DNA of 64,000 nt from a virus, in IMG/VR virus record IMGVR_UViG_3300025000_000067, positions 38,132 to 102,131 of that record; one strand, written 5' to 3'. A model generated the notes under the pieces. That model worked only from the letters and a program-made list of their open reading frames with translations. It was not told the DNA's origin and searched no databases. This document shows, one piece after another, positions 6,913 through 14,869 of the stretch. Both the position numbers and the translations under genes were made by a program. Positions within the stretch are counted from its first letter, which is position 1; the number at the start of each line of letters is the position of its first letter.

Positions 6913-7407
6913 ATGGCAGAGGACAAAATGCCCAAGCATTGGGAAATGCAAAGAGTATCTAGACTTTCACATGAAGAGCAGCTAGAAAATATGAGGGGTA
7001 GTCTTAGAAGACTAGAGGACAGAAACTCTACGTTAGAACAACGTGTAGAACACCTAAGAGTATCCCGTAGAGTGCTTATGACCTTACTTGAACAACTAGA
7101 GCAGGAAAATGCTTCTGAAATCAAACGCTTGGAAAAACTCTTAGCCTTAGAGAGAAGTCAGAAGAGGCGTGTGTCTAAGGATCATCCTTTATGGGCACCC
7201 CAAGAGCATCCTAGTCTAGATGCTTTAGCCAACGAGTACTTAAAAAGTTACCCTAATGATCCTCAAGCTGTACTAGAAGCCCAAGGTATTAGGGAAAATG
7301 CAAAGAGTATACGTGAGGAGTTTAAATCTGATGAGTCAGAAGTGCTAGCCAGTAAGCAGGATAAGTTGCGGAAAATACGCAGACTTACAGAGCAGGAAAG
7401 AGTCTAA
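6913..7407 (+). CDS. Coiled-coil protein, 164 aa
   Basis: Residues about 18-90 form a long, highly charged coiled coil (LENMRGSLRRLEDRN, LEQRVEHLRVSRRV, LEQLEQENASEIKRLEKLL). A second helical region lies at the C-terminus. This suggests an oligomeric adaptor or scaffold, but no function can be given. GAGGAG and GGGGG purine runs precede the start. Confidence 0.6.
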   Translation: MAEDKMPKHWEMQRVSRLSHEEQLENMRGSLRRLEDRNSTLEQRVEHLRVSRRVLMTLLEQLEQENASEIKRLEKLLALERSQKRRVSKDHPLWAPQEHPSLDALANEYLKSYPNDPQAVLEAQGIRENAKSIREEFKSDESEVLASKQDKLRKIRRLTEQERV

Positions 7408-7428
7408 GAAAGAGGAGAGTGTTCAACT

Positions 7429-8043
7429 ATGAAAAGTATTAAGGGGATTGCTGCAGATGCTCGAGACTTAGAACTCATTGAATTAGCCTTTGCTAAAACT
7501 GAGAGAAATCAAGCTGCAACAATCAGCTCCAAGCTAATCTACGGAGCAGCAAGGCAGTGCGGTAAAGTTGACTTCACTGCTTCAGCTTTAGAAGGCCTAC
7601 TAAAAAGTTCACCCATCGAAGTCACGTGTTGCAAATGTGGTGATAAGGGCTTAGCTGAACCTATACCAAGAGTCGATGACAACGTTAAAGAGTGGATCTA
7701 TGAGCTCTGTGACGAAGCTTTTAAGGCCCTAGAGCGAGATCCTAATATACCACCTGATGAAGAGTGCCTACCCGGTAAACCCTGCGCCCGGTGCGCTGAA
7801 ATACTAGCTGAGGTCTTCTGTTCTGAGTGCGGGTGTTTGGTAGATCTGGATGAGCTTTCCAATGAAGAACGCCCTAATAAGGGGTTGTGCAAAGACTGCT
7901 TTGAGGCTATCAGGAGAGCTGGTATTTGCTCAGTATGCGCTTCAGAAGAGTACGATGCAGATGAGTTACAGGAGAGCAGGTGTCCCAGTTGTTATGAAGA
8001 GTTTAGTGCTTACATCGGTGTACAAAAAGAGGAGGAGGAATAA
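7429..8043 (+). CDS. Cysteine-rich zinc-ribbon-like protein, 204 aa
   Basis: At least five CxxC-type pairs are visible: CCKCGDKG, CARC, CSECGC, CSVCASEE and CPSCYEEF, with CKDC between. This indicates tandem zinc ribbons or treble clefs. The N-terminal 60 residues are helical and cysteine-free. Such proteins often bind nucleic acid or proteins; the target is unknown. The gene end carries the ribosome site of the deaminase-like gene 3 bases later. Confidence 0.6.
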   Translation: MKSIKGIAADARDLELIELAFAKTERNQAATISSKLIYGAARQCGKVDFTASALEGLLKSSPIEVTCCKCGDKGLAEPIPRVDDNVKEWIYELCDEAFKALERDPNIPPDEECLPGKPCARCAEILAEVFCSECGCLVDLDELSNEERPNKGLCKDCFEAIRRAGICSVCASEEYDADELQESRCPSCYEEFSAYIGVQKEEEE

Positions 8044-8046
8044 GCG

Positions 8047-8865
8047 ATGTTTGTAATTTGTATGAATGACTATCCAGTGGCCACGGCTGAAACTGAACAG
8101 AAAGCATCGAAGGCCCGGGCTTATATTCAAAGGATTTATGACATGCTGTGTATAGCTAGCTCACAATATGGGAGTAAAATTTATATCCATATACATGAAG
8201 TACCTGAAATTTCAACAGTAGAGGATTATCACAATGTCTTTATAAAGTCGGGGGGAGGGCAGTACCAACATATTCTAAATAACCTGATGCACCGAGTATC
8301 GTACCCATTAACTAGCACTGTACCTATACTTAATGCAGAAGAGGCTACTGACCTATTCAAGAACTTTCGGAAAACGTACCCGACCATTGATGAATTCATT
8401 AAGCGTACACAAGCTGAAGGCTGGTCTGTTAGCTCTAAAGAGGAAATCAAGGAAGATATTAATTACTGGAATGTAGCTAGATCATATATGGTGCGTAGTA
8501 ACTGTTTAAAAAGGCAGTACGGATGTGTCATTGTCCGAGCGGACGGGGTTGTAGCTTCTATGGGGTGTAACAAAAGCCGTGTGCCTTGCACCACTTGTGC
8601 TAGGGAAAATGTTGATCATAATTCCGGAGACTATGCAGGGTGCCCGGCTATCCACGCTGAGCAAATGGCTCTTATGAAAGCTAGTGCCCATAACTTGAAA
8701 GGGGCTAAGCTTTACCTAGTTAGTAATGACAACCTAAATGTAACATGCTGCCCTACCTGTCAAAACATAATGAACTGGTATGGAGTAACTCAAGTAACGG
8801 AGGTGTTAATAACGGAGGTGTTAATAACGGAGGTGTTAATAACGGATGAAAGTCAAGAAAATTGA
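8047..8865 (+). CDS. Deoxycytidylate deaminase-like protein with extra N-terminal domain
   Basis: The C-terminal half (about residues 135-260) is a cytidine/dCMP deaminase domain: zinc ligand and proton shuttle in HAEQ (near 204), the cysteine pair in TCCPTC (near 233-238), and a conserved start WNVARSYMVRSNC. dCMP deaminases convert dCMP to dUMP for thymidylate supply, so a role in phage nucleotide metabolism is likely. Residues 1-130 are unrecognised. The C-terminus is extended by a three-fold TEVLI repeat from a 15-bp DNA repeat that also multiplies the next gene's ribosome site. Confidence 0.8.
   Translation: MFVICMNDYPVATAETEQKASKARAYIQRIYDMLCIASSQYGSKIYIHIHEVPEISTVEDYHNVFIKSGGGQYQHILNNLMHRVSYPLTSTVPILNAEEATDLFKNFRKTYPTIDEFIKRTQAEGWSVSSKEEIKEDINYWNVARSYMVRSNCLKRQYGCVIVRADGVVASMGCNKSRVPCTTCARENVDHNSGDYAGCPAIHAEQMALMKASAHNLKGAKLYLVSNDNLNVTCCPTCQNIMNWYGVTQVTEVLITEVLITEVLITDESQEN
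8797..8841 (+). repeat. 15-bp tandem repeat, 3 copies, containing Shine-Dalgarno
   Basis: The unit ACGGAGGTGTTAATA occurs three times in a row (8797, 8812, 8827) and begins a fourth. Each carries GGAGGTG. The reading frame of the deaminase-like gene is kept, and the last copy is correctly placed for ATG 8846. Confidence 0.95.
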
Positions 8866-9040
8866 AAAGCGAATATCTGATGCACTTATAGCAGCACGAA
8901 TGACTAATGCATCATTTGGCTTTGGTGCTAAAACTTCACAGGACATTATTGCAACAACAAAACCATATAGAGATACCTATATCATAGGACCTCTAGAAGA
9001 GGCCTTAAAACTTCTTCGTGAGGGCAAGCGTCATGATTAG
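8846..9040 (+). CDS. Hypothetical protein, 64 aa
   Basis: Basic-start small protein (MKVKKIEKRISDALIAAR) overlapping the end of the deaminase-like gene by 20 bases. Its ribosome site is the third GGAGGTG of the tandem repeat. No family recognised. The next gene overlaps its end by 8 bases. Confidence 0.55.
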   Translation: MKVKKIEKRISDALIAARMTNASFGFGAKTSQDIIATTKPYRDTYIIGPLEEALKLLREGKRHD

Positions 9041-10172
9041 GGATTGGCATTGTCCTGAAGGATGCACGGGTGTAGCCCTTTATCAAGGTGCGTGTCCCGA
9101 TGATCTAGGTCCAGATGAACCATGTGTTAATGGAATCCTTGATGATGAGGAGTACAAAGCTTCAGAAGATTCAAGAGATGTTCCTACGCTATTCAAAACT
9201 GAGGAGGAGATACAGACAATGGTTGACTTTAACAAGCTGAGAGCTAATAGGGACCAGAAGGATAGGAGAACTCAACAGAAGACATCGGGAGTGGTTAAAC
9301 CGCTCCCTCGGACTTTTGTTGTATTAGACCTAGAGACAACGGGTTTTGATCGTGTTAATGACCGAATCATTGAAATCGGCGCGGTGAGATTTACAGATGG
9401 TGAGCCTGTGGCCATATTTAATACACTCGTTAACCCAGAAGTGCTTGTAAGTGAAGAGATAACTAAACTTACAGGGCATACCAACGAGGACCTTCTGAAG
9501 GGCATGAGTGAAGATCACGCAATTATCACCTTAATATACTTTCTTCGAAGTGAGCCTATCGTTGGCCACAATGTTCTTTTTGACTATGAGCTATTCTACC
9601 GGGCTGCTGGAAGAATTGAATGTGGTGTGTGTAACCCCTTAATCGATACACTCACCATTGCACGAGACAGGCACAAGTACCCTCACAAGCTCCCAGATAT
9701 GTGTAAGAGGTATAATGTTCACCAAGAAGGCTGGCATAGTGCTTATTTCGATGCCCTAGCATGCGGGGACCTGTTACTCGCTATGCACGCAGAGGATAAA
9801 AACTACCCCGAGGGTAAACAGGTAGCTGACTATACAAATGTGATTGGTTGGAAGAGGCAGTATGGAGAACCTAAGTGGGGACCATCATGGGTAACACTCA
9901 AAGGGCAGGGTGATATGCATGTTCAAGAAGGTCCTCGGAAGGCTAGGCAGGTTATGGTGCCTAAGCATGATAAACCAGATGCTAAGTGGTTCGGCAAAGG
10001 GTGTGCATATCAGGCATGCCAATTTGAAGAAAGTGGTGTTCAAGGGGAAGGTGTAGGTTTTCCAGTACTGACTGCCTGTAGCCATCCTGAAGCATCACAA
10101 AGCATACGAGAAGATAATTGCCAAGCCAACATGCTCTGTCCTATGGGTCTAAGTGATGACCTCCCATTTTGA
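9033..10172 (+). CDS. DEDDh 3'-5' exonuclease (DnaQ-like), 379 aa
   Basis: I choose ATG 9033, preceded by GAGGG, over an upstream in-frame GTG without a ribosome site. The central domain is a DnaQ/epsilon-type exonuclease: DLETTGF (near residue 98, first DxE), IVGHNVLFDYELF (exo II) and HSAYFDALA (near 235, exo III with His and Asp). It removes nucleotides from 3' ends and may proofread for the phage polymerase or degrade DNA. The N-terminus has a small Cys pair. The C-terminus has a separate cysteine cluster (CAYQACQF, CSHPEA, CQANMLCP), which suggests a metal-binding appendix. Confidence 0.85.
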   Translation: MIRDWHCPEGCTGVALYQGACPDDLGPDEPCVNGILDDEEYKASEDSRDVPTLFKTEEEIQTMVDFNKLRANRDQKDRRTQQKTSGVVKPLPRTFVVLDLETTGFDRVNDRIIEIGAVRFTDGEPVAIFNTLVNPEVLVSEEITKLTGHTNEDLLKGMSEDHAIITLIYFLRSEPIVGHNVLFDYELFYRAAGRIECGVCNPLIDTLTIARDRHKYPHKLPDMCKRYNVHQEGWHSAYFDALACGDLLLAMHAEDKNYPEGKQVADYTNVIGWKRQYGEPKWGPSWVTLKGQGDMHVQEGPRKARQVMVPKHDKPDAKWFGKGCAYQACQFEESGVQGEGVGFPVLTACSHPEASQSIREDNCQANMLCPMGLSDDLPF

Positions 10173-10193
10173 AAGAAAGGAGTTGAATCTCCT

Positions 10194-10604
10194 GTGGACA
10201 TGACCCCACACCAAGTACGGGTCTGTAAGAACTGTAAAAATAGGTTTGTTATAGCCTGCGCTTGTTATGACAAAAAGCACTGGGAACTTAATTTAGAATG
10301 CTATGGCTGTACTCATTGCTTTAACAAAAGTTCCACGGACACTGTAATGTGCTACAGGTGCAATAACTTTAGTAAAAAGATTATTAAGCTAAAACCAAAA
10401 GGAGTTGATGATACAGTGGCAAATATCAAAATTGAGTACAGTGCAACGGACCTAAAAAATCTCGTACTGAAGGACCTGCAGGAAAAATTCCCAAACCAAA
10501 AGATTGAGCTGCATCGAGTAAACATTGAAACTAAGTCTAAGCAGAATTATAAGTCTGAGTGGGAGACTGCTGATTTTAGAGCTAGTATTAATGTAAATAT
10601 TTAG
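10194..10604 (+). CDS. Two-part protein: Cys-rich N-terminus and separate C-terminal module
   Basis: GTG 10194 sits 11 bases after AAAGGAG. Residues 1-60 contain CKNC, CAC, CYGCTHC and CYRC, a zinc-binding-like region. Residues 75-136 (IKIEYSATDLKNLVL onward) look like an independent small domain. A second full ribosome site (AAAAGGAG, 10397-10404) and an in-frame GTG at 10416 lie exactly at the junction, so a separate product of about 62 residues may be made from the same frame. Confidence 0.6.
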   Translation: MDMTPHQVRVCKNCKNRFVIACACYDKKHWELNLECYGCTHCFNKSSTDTVMCYRCNNFSKKIIKLKPKGVDDTVANIKIEYSATDLKNLVLKDLQEKFPNQKIELHRVNIETKSKQNYKSEWETADFRASINVNI

Positions 10605-10621
10605 AGAGGAGTTGATTACTG

Positions 10622-10789
10622 ATGAAAGCTGAGGACTTAGATAGCAAGGCTAATGAAAACGAAACATTTCGCCAATTTATTCAATACGGTGAAAAAGAGT
10701 TTGGTTTAGAGCCACAAGACTTAAATTCAATGTCTGAACAAGAATTAACCGATTATTTAGATTTAATAGATTATCTGTGGACTAAGTAA
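10622..10789 (+). CDS. Small acidic protein, 55 aa
   Basis: A 55-codon ORF with a strong ribosome site (GAGAGGAG) and spacing like its neighbours. The protein is acidic (MSEQELTDYLDLIDYL) and helical, with no cysteines. Not recognised; small acidic phage proteins are often inhibitors of host proteins, which is only speculation here. Confidence 0.6.
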   Translation: MKAEDLDSKANENETFRQFIQYGEKEFGLEPQDLNSMSEQELTDYLDLIDYLWTK

Positions 10790-10804
10790 AGGAGTTGAAT
10801 ACCT

Positions 10805-11011
10805 ATGCCTCACTGTAAGTGCACACAAACTGACCAAACATGTAAATGTAACGGATGTGCCGAAGCTTTTGACTGTGATCTATGCCCTGAGCACGGATGT
10901 CAGAAGAACCCAGTAAACGGGGCTAGAACAAGCATGTTCCTATGCTTCTATACGCTTAAGCCAGGATATAGAGAGGCATGGAAAAAATTAAATAAGGGAG
11001 CTGAGAGCTGA
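10805..11011 (+). CDS. Cys-rich paralogue 1, 68 aa
   Basis: Begins with CKCTQTDQTCKCNGC followed by CDLCPEHGC. The pattern C-x2-C ... C-x-LCP-x-HGC recurs in the next two genes, so the three are paralogues, probably binding zinc. Good Shine-Dalgarno (AAAGGAG). Stop and next start overlap by one base (TGATG). Confidence 0.65.
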   Translation: MPHCKCTQTDQTCKCNGCAEAFDCDLCPEHGCQKNPVNGARTSMFLCFYTLKPGYREAWKKLNKGAES

Positions 11012-11484
11012 TGCTATCTAAAACATGTAGTGAAGTTAAAGCAGGGTTGGAGGGTCCTTGTATCCAGCATATAGAAAACACTTGCTTATGCTTAGACTGC
11101 TCAGAGAGTGGGGACTGTCTTTTATGCCCTAAACACGGGTGCCCTGTGTACCCACAAGATCATAACTTTATAGCTGATGTAGAGTTTCAAGGAAACAATG
11201 GTGGGGATTATGTGAAGATAAGCCAGACTGTAGGTCAATCTAAAGAATCATGTCTTAATATTGAAGTCGGTCATTGCTGCGTTGTTACCCTTAGGGCAGT
11301 TGTCCCTGTTGAGTTTCTAACATCACTTATTACTAAGTTCATGTTTACCGATACAGAGGGTATGTCAAGAGCCACGGATGATAAGCTGTCTGACTTTGCT
11401 AGAGAAATCATGGACGAATGGCCTAAGGACTTTGTAGATGAGAGGTTGTCTAAAATAGTTGAAGGAGGTTTTTGGAATGCCTAA
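11011..11484 (+). CDS. Cys-rich paralogue 2, 157 aa
   Basis: Shares CLCLDC ... CLLCPKHGCP with its neighbours in the first 50 residues. The remaining 100 residues are a different, mixed alpha/beta domain (VKISQTVGQSKES, VVTLRAVVPVEF) that is not recognised. The shared Cys module is therefore an N-terminal tag joined to unrelated bodies. Confidence 0.65.
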   Translation: MLSKTCSEVKAGLEGPCIQHIENTCLCLDCSESGDCLLCPKHGCPVYPQDHNFIADVEFQGNNGGDYVKISQTVGQSKESCLNIEVGHCCVVTLRAVVPVEFLTSLITKFMFTDTEGMSRATDDKLSDFAREIMDEWPKDFVDERLSKIVEGGFWNA

Positions 11485-12112
11485 AACGTGTACTGATGTT
11501 GTAACCAGTCCTAATGGTAATCCTCTAGATTGTCTAAACTGTAGGTGCGTAGGGTGTGGGGAGTATAAAGATCCCTATAATGCAAACTGTGACTTATACC
11601 CAGAGCACGGGTGCCCTAAGTACCCACTAATACCTGAACCTGAGAAATGGTCCTATAACTTTACTGAAGACGGTCTATGGGATAATGAAGTCTTTGAAAC
11701 AGGTGAAGAAGCTTACGAGGCTGGTAAAGCGGAAGCCCTAGATCGTGGGGGCGATACCTTCTACATTGGCCAGTTGGTGCCTATCACTATTTCTAGTAAT
11801 GCTGCTGTTGATGTAGATGGGATATTTGATCTAATATCCCAACAATTAGACGATGAGTATGGGTCAGACTTCGAGCACGGTGAGCGGTGGTACGATGCCA
11901 TTACATCCGATGATAAGCTCACCTTGGAGGAGATGCTTAATGCAGCGTTCCACGAGTGGCTTCAGAAGACCAGCAACCAACCTACGAGTTTAACGATTAT
12001 TGACATTGATGAGTACTGCAAGACTGCAAACACATGGGTAGAGAAGCTTAGTACGCAGAAGGCAAAGAGGCTAAGTGAAAAATTAGGGGAGGATATGCTA
12101 AATGAAAACTGA
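11477..12112 (+). CDS. Cys-rich paralogue 3, 211 aa
   Basis: ATG 11477 follows AAGGAGG (11462-11468) inside the end of the previous gene and overlaps it by 8 bases; an upstream in-frame TTG has no ribosome site. The N-terminal module reads CLNCRCVGC ... CDLYPEHGCP; the usual second Cys of LCP is replaced by Tyr. The larger C-terminal part is acidic and helical and includes VPITISSNAAVDVDGIFDLI. Unrecognised. Confidence 0.65.
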   Translation: MPKTCTDVVTSPNGNPLDCLNCRCVGCGEYKDPYNANCDLYPEHGCPKYPLIPEPEKWSYNFTEDGLWDNEVFETGEEAYEAGKAEALDRGGDTFYIGQLVPITISSNAAVDVDGIFDLISQQLDDEYGSDFEHGERWYDAITSDDKLTLEEMLNAAFHEWLQKTSNQPTSLTIIDIDEYCKTANTWVEKLSTQKAKRLSEKLGEDMLNEN

Positions 12113-12527
12113 TATTGAAGTACTCCGGTTCGGGTATAATGATGAACTGTATGCCGTTGTAGAGAAGCTGAAAGATGTGCATAAAGAGGATCCTACGTCA
12201 CTACGCATCTTCGAAGTTGAGGGGGAAACTCGACCTCCTAAAGATCTATACATTTATGGATCGGCTAGTGTTCAGAAGCTCAGGGACTTCTTAAACAGCT
12301 TATACGAGCCAGCTAAACACACCAAGGATTGCTCCTGCATTGACTGCATCAATACATCAGCTATGCGAATGCTGTTGCAGGAGGCAGTTAAGCTCTTTGA
12401 GGGGTTAGATCTTAACCGGGATAGGGCAAATTCTTGGATAGTTAATCTCAGTGAACATGGTCTGCTATATGCTGATATTCTAAGGTTAAAAGGGTCCATA
12501 AGAGACTTACTAGAGCCCCAAGAATAG
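12102..12527 (+). CDS. Hypothetical protein, 141 aa
   Basis: Overlaps the previous gene by 11 bases and uses GGGGAGGA in it as ribosome site. Probably soluble alpha/beta; CSCIDC in the middle suggests a remnant of the Cys pattern of the upstream paralogues. Its stop codon lies inside the loop/right arm of the following terminator. Confidence 0.6.
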   Translation: MKTDIEVLRFGYNDELYAVVEKLKDVHKEDPTSLRIFEVEGETRPPKDLYIYGSASVQKLRDFLNSLYEPAKHTKDCSCIDCINTSAMRMLLQEAVKLFEGLDLNRDRANSWIVNLSEHGLLYADILRLKGSIRDLLEPQE

Positions 12528-12540
12528 GGGCTCTTTTCCT
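12513..12540 (+). terminator. Rho-independent terminator
   Basis: GAGCCCC (12513-12519) pairs with GGGGCTC (12527-12533), followed by TTTTCCTTT. It overlaps the last codons of the upstream gene. Confidence 0.85.
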
Positions 12541-12590
12541 TTACTTAGTATGTGGGCAAGCTTACTAAAATAAAAGGAGTGGTTCGTACT

Positions 12591-12737
12591 ATGCTAGAGG
12601 GTATCAGTGGAATAATTGAGGTCTTTGTTACAGTATTTAAAGATTCAAAATATTTTGTTAAATCATTCACTATAGAGGATGTCTGGGGTGGCATAGCCCT
12701 AGTGACTGTGCTGTTCGTGCTAAGTATTTTACTATAA
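12591..12737 (+). CDS. Small membrane protein, 48 aa
   Basis: ATG 12591 follows AAAAGGAG (12572-12579); an upstream in-frame GTG would include the ribosome site. An amphipathic N-terminal half is followed by one C-terminal hydrophobic helix (WGGIALVTVLFVLSILL). It could be a tail-anchored inner-membrane protein; a holin-like role is possible but unsupported. The leader TTACTAAAATAAAAGGAGTG matches the hairpin-module leaders without the hairpin. Confidence 0.6.
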   Translation: MLEGISGIIEVFVTVFKDSKYFVKSFTIEDVWGGIALVTVLFVLSILL

Positions 12738-12741
12738 ATAC

Positions 12742-12770
12742 TTGTCTATATTTGTTCATCGTTGTATACT
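12742..12770 (+). promoter_or_regulatory. Vegetative-type promoter with overlapping operator-like 15-mer
   Basis: TTGTCT (12742-12747), 17-base spacer, TATACT (12765-12770). The spacer holds TTTGTTCATCGTTGT (12751-12765), one of four related intergenic 15-mers. A protein binding there would block RNA polymerase, so regulated transcription of the downstream genes is likely. Confidence 0.75.
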
Positions 12771-12827
12771 ACTTAACAGGGGGATTTTAGGAAGAACTAA
12801 AATTTTTAAAGGGATGGTGGACAAGCT

Positions 12828-13160
12828 ATGCCAGTTAAATATCCCAGGCCGGCAGCCGGAGCTGTTGCAGAACAAACGGATACCTATGTCAAGAAAGAGA
12901 AGCACCAAGTGGAATTAACTAAGAACCTACGGAAGCCTAGTGTCACTAAAGCTAAAGAGCCTGTAACTGATTGGTTTATACTTCAGGCAGGTGATGACCC
13001 GGGTCCAGGAGATGGTACAGAATGGGTATGGAGAAATGACTTTAAGTCCATTCATAGGGGAACTAGAAAAGAGTGCTTGGATTATATAGTGACCTATAAG
13101 CGTAAGAACCCAAAGGATACAACTGAGATGTTCTTGGCCCATGGGTTAAAGGTGATCTAA
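12828..13160 (+). CDS. Hypothetical protein, 110 aa
   Basis: Basic protein with a Pro/Ala-rich start, then a compact region DWFILQAGDDPGPGDGTEWVW and a positively charged C-terminus. First gene after the regulated promoter at 12742. Not recognised. Confidence 0.6.
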   Translation: MPVKYPRPAAGAVAEQTDTYVKKEKHQVELTKNLRKPSVTKAKEPVTDWFILQAGDDPGPGDGTEWVWRNDFKSIHRGTRKECLDYIVTYKRKNPKDTTEMFLAHGLKVI

Positions 13161-13185
13161 TAAAGAGGAAGAGGAGCTGGCGAAT

Positions 13186-13557
13186 ATGAAAGAGATGGAT
13201 GTACTACTAGCACGAAAGCTGCTGATTACTCTAGGTGTACTTACTGAAGTCGATGAGCAGGAGAACGGTGAGATTATTGCTGTACTTACTGCTGAAGACA
13301 TGGCTGCTTATGAGGATCTTGCTTCACAGGCTGCAGAGATTCGTAATTTAGAGAAGTTACTAAAAGAACTTAAGGTTAAAATCAATACGAAAGTACTTGT
13401 GCATAATGCCCGTCGGGATATGTGGTGGAACTGCATAGAAATGCGACATGGAGTAACCAAAGAGCAGAGCACCACTGGATTGCACGTTGATAGGATAAAC
13501 AATGCACTAAGAAAAGGTATACTGGCTGACAATACCTATGGAATTAATCGGACTTAA
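13186..13557 (+). CDS. Hypothetical protein, 123 aa
   Basis: Residues about 35-65 form a charged helix (AAEIRNLEKLLKELKVKI); the C-terminal half has MWWNCIEMRHGV. Strong ribosome site GAAGAGGAG. Probably in one operon with its neighbours. Function unknown. Confidence 0.6.
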   Translation: MKEMDVLLARKLLITLGVLTEVDEQENGEIIAVLTAEDMAAYEDLASQAAEIRNLEKLLKELKVKINTKVLVHNARRDMWWNCIEMRHGVTKEQSTTGLHVDRINNALRKGILADNTYGINRT

Positions 13558-13581
13558 GTTAAGAAGAGGAGGAATTTATCC

Positions 13582-14148
13582 ATGAGTAATACTATTGCAG
13601 TGAGTTCTTCAGATTACAAAGAATCAGGTTGTGTAAAGTGTGGTTGTGAGTACTGTTATGGACAGGGTATAAGTGGTGGAGGCACGACACCTGTAGTATG
13701 TGGAGAGTGTGAGACACGATTTATTATCCTTGCAGAAGGCTTAACCAAGTCAAGGATAGGCTTTGGATCTGGGGATGGCCCCGCATCGTACCCTGAGCTA
13801 CAAGCACACCCACGAAAAGGTACTCCTAATCATCCATATATAAGACCTGATGTAAAGCCAGAGGGTGGTGGTGAATACTGGGCACCACGGGGCGTAGGGT
13901 ATGACCTATCGGGCTTCGTCAAATGTAAGGAGGCCGGGGAGCGTATTGTTAAAATGGTGGAAAAAGGCATTGGAAGAACTCCCAAAACTTGGCTAGACTA
14001 CAGACCATCGGAACCTAAATGGGTACAGGTAAAAGTTCAAGCTGTCGATGGGATTAACCTTGAAACGCTGTGTGATTTATGCAAAGATGGAATCATAACG
14101 GAGCAGAGGATAATTACATCCTTAACCATTGAAGCTCTGACTAAGTGA
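13582..14148 (+). CDS. Zinc-ribbon-like protein, 188 aa
   Basis: The N-terminus has CVKCGCEYC followed by CGECETRF, a four-cysteine ribbon. The middle is Gly/Pro-rich (HPRKGTPNHPYIRPD) and the end helical. It is the last gene before the long non-coding region. Two bases after the stop comes a CTTCTGAAG palindrome that begins the terminator. Confidence 0.6.
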   Translation: MSNTIAVSSSDYKESGCVKCGCEYCYGQGISGGGTTPVVCGECETRFIILAEGLTKSRIGFGSGDGPASYPELQAHPRKGTPNHPYIRPDVKPEGGGEYWAPRGVGYDLSGFVKCKEAGERIVKMVEKGIGRTPKTWLDYRPSEPKWVQVKVQAVDGINLETLCDLCKDGIITEQRIITSLTIEALTK

Positions 14149-14156
14149 TCTTCTGA

Positions 14157-14190
14157 AGCCCTAGTGCCACAAGGCATTGGGGCTTTTCCT
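14157..14190 (+). terminator. Rho-independent terminator
   Basis: AGCCCTAGTGCC (14157-14168) pairs with GGCATTGGGGCT (14173-14184) with two G-T wobbles, then TTTCCTAT. It closes the 12828-14148 operon. Confidence 0.8.
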
Positions 14191-14226
14191 ATACCCGCTC
14201 AATGCCCTCTCATATATGCCTTTGAC

Positions 14227-14257
14227 GAATGTTACATAATAAGCATATGTAACATTC
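14227..14257. repeat. Perfect 12-bp inverted repeat
   Basis: GAATGTTACATA (14227-14238) and TATGTAACATTC (14246-14257) are exact reverse complements around a 7-base centre. No T-run follows, so an operator or protein-binding dyad is likelier than a terminator. Confidence 0.8.
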
Positions 14258-14354
14258 AGGTTTAAGTGGGGGGTGCTCCTATACTCCTAGATGCCTCCTA
14301 TAAATGGGCTAAAAATCCATGACAGAATACTCTGACAGGGTTTATGCAGTCGAG

Positions 14355-14408
14355 TGCATAATTATGCATAGGTGTTTTCTTGCAATTCTTAGGAGCCTAT
14401 AGTATAGT
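14355..14408 (+). promoter_or_regulatory. 14-bp palindrome followed by a promoter
   Basis: TGCATAATTATGCA (14355-14368) is a perfect palindrome. It is followed by TTGCAA (14380-14385), 17 bases, TATAGT (14403-14408). The -10 context GCCTATAGTATAGTATAGGG resembles that of the four early leader repeats. No obvious gene follows, so it may drive an untranslated RNA or priming. Confidence 0.55.
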
Positions 14409-14622
14409 ATAGGGATTTTTAAAATGGGGTGTTTTCATGTGAAAAGGAAAAATGTTACAAGTAGCTGTAACCCTTGGTATCGCTGGGTTTGGGCATTTAT
14501 TACAAAAGTATCCATGTAAAAAATTAGGATATTTTTAAGATGGGGTGAGAGGCTCAGAGAATTGGACTAATGGTCTGACTATTGGTAAGACGAAATTGTA
14601 AATAAATGGAGCCAAAAATGGG

Positions 14623-14650
14623 GGCAAAATGAGGCCTTTTTGCCTTTTTG
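14623..14650 (+). terminator. Weak terminator-like hairpin
   Basis: GGCAAAA (14623-14629) pairs with TTTTTGCC (14637-14644), followed by TTTTTG. It would end a short transcript from the 14380-14408 promoter, giving about 230 bases of untranslated RNA. Confidence 0.5.
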
Positions 14651-14657
14651 AAAAAAA

Positions 14658-14869
14658 TTTTCTCGATTACGTACGAGTTGGTAAGTAATTATTAAAGACA
14701 CAAAGAAAAAAGGGGTCTATAAAAAAAAAAAATGGTTTTTGTACCAATACTGCAAATTTGTTCATAGTTGTTCATAAAAAAGTGCACAAAAAAATAAAAA
14801 AAAAATTTGCAAAAAATAAAACGCTTGGCACCTGATAATTACGTATCAACTCGTACGTAATCGAGAAAA
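14658..14869. repeat. Long inverted repeat, 33-base arms, A-rich centre
   Basis: Arms 14658-14690 and 14837-14869 are reverse complements at 31 of 33 positions; the shared core includes CTCGATTACGTACGAGTTG. The 146 bases between are extremely A-rich and hold an operator-like copy. Such an arrangement suits origin recognition or looping by a bound protein. Confidence 0.85.
14757..14777 (+). promoter_or_regulatory. Operator-like 15-mer, doubled
   Basis: TTTGTTCATAGTTGT is followed directly by TCATAA, so TTGTTCATA repeats with a 10-base period (14758 and 14768), one helical turn. This is the clearest sign that the half-site is read by a DNA-binding protein on one face of the helix. Confidence 0.6.

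Noticed and set aside
14424-14519. ATG-started 31-codon frame in the non-coding region
   Set aside because: No ribosome site, odd composition, and located in a dyad-rich control region.
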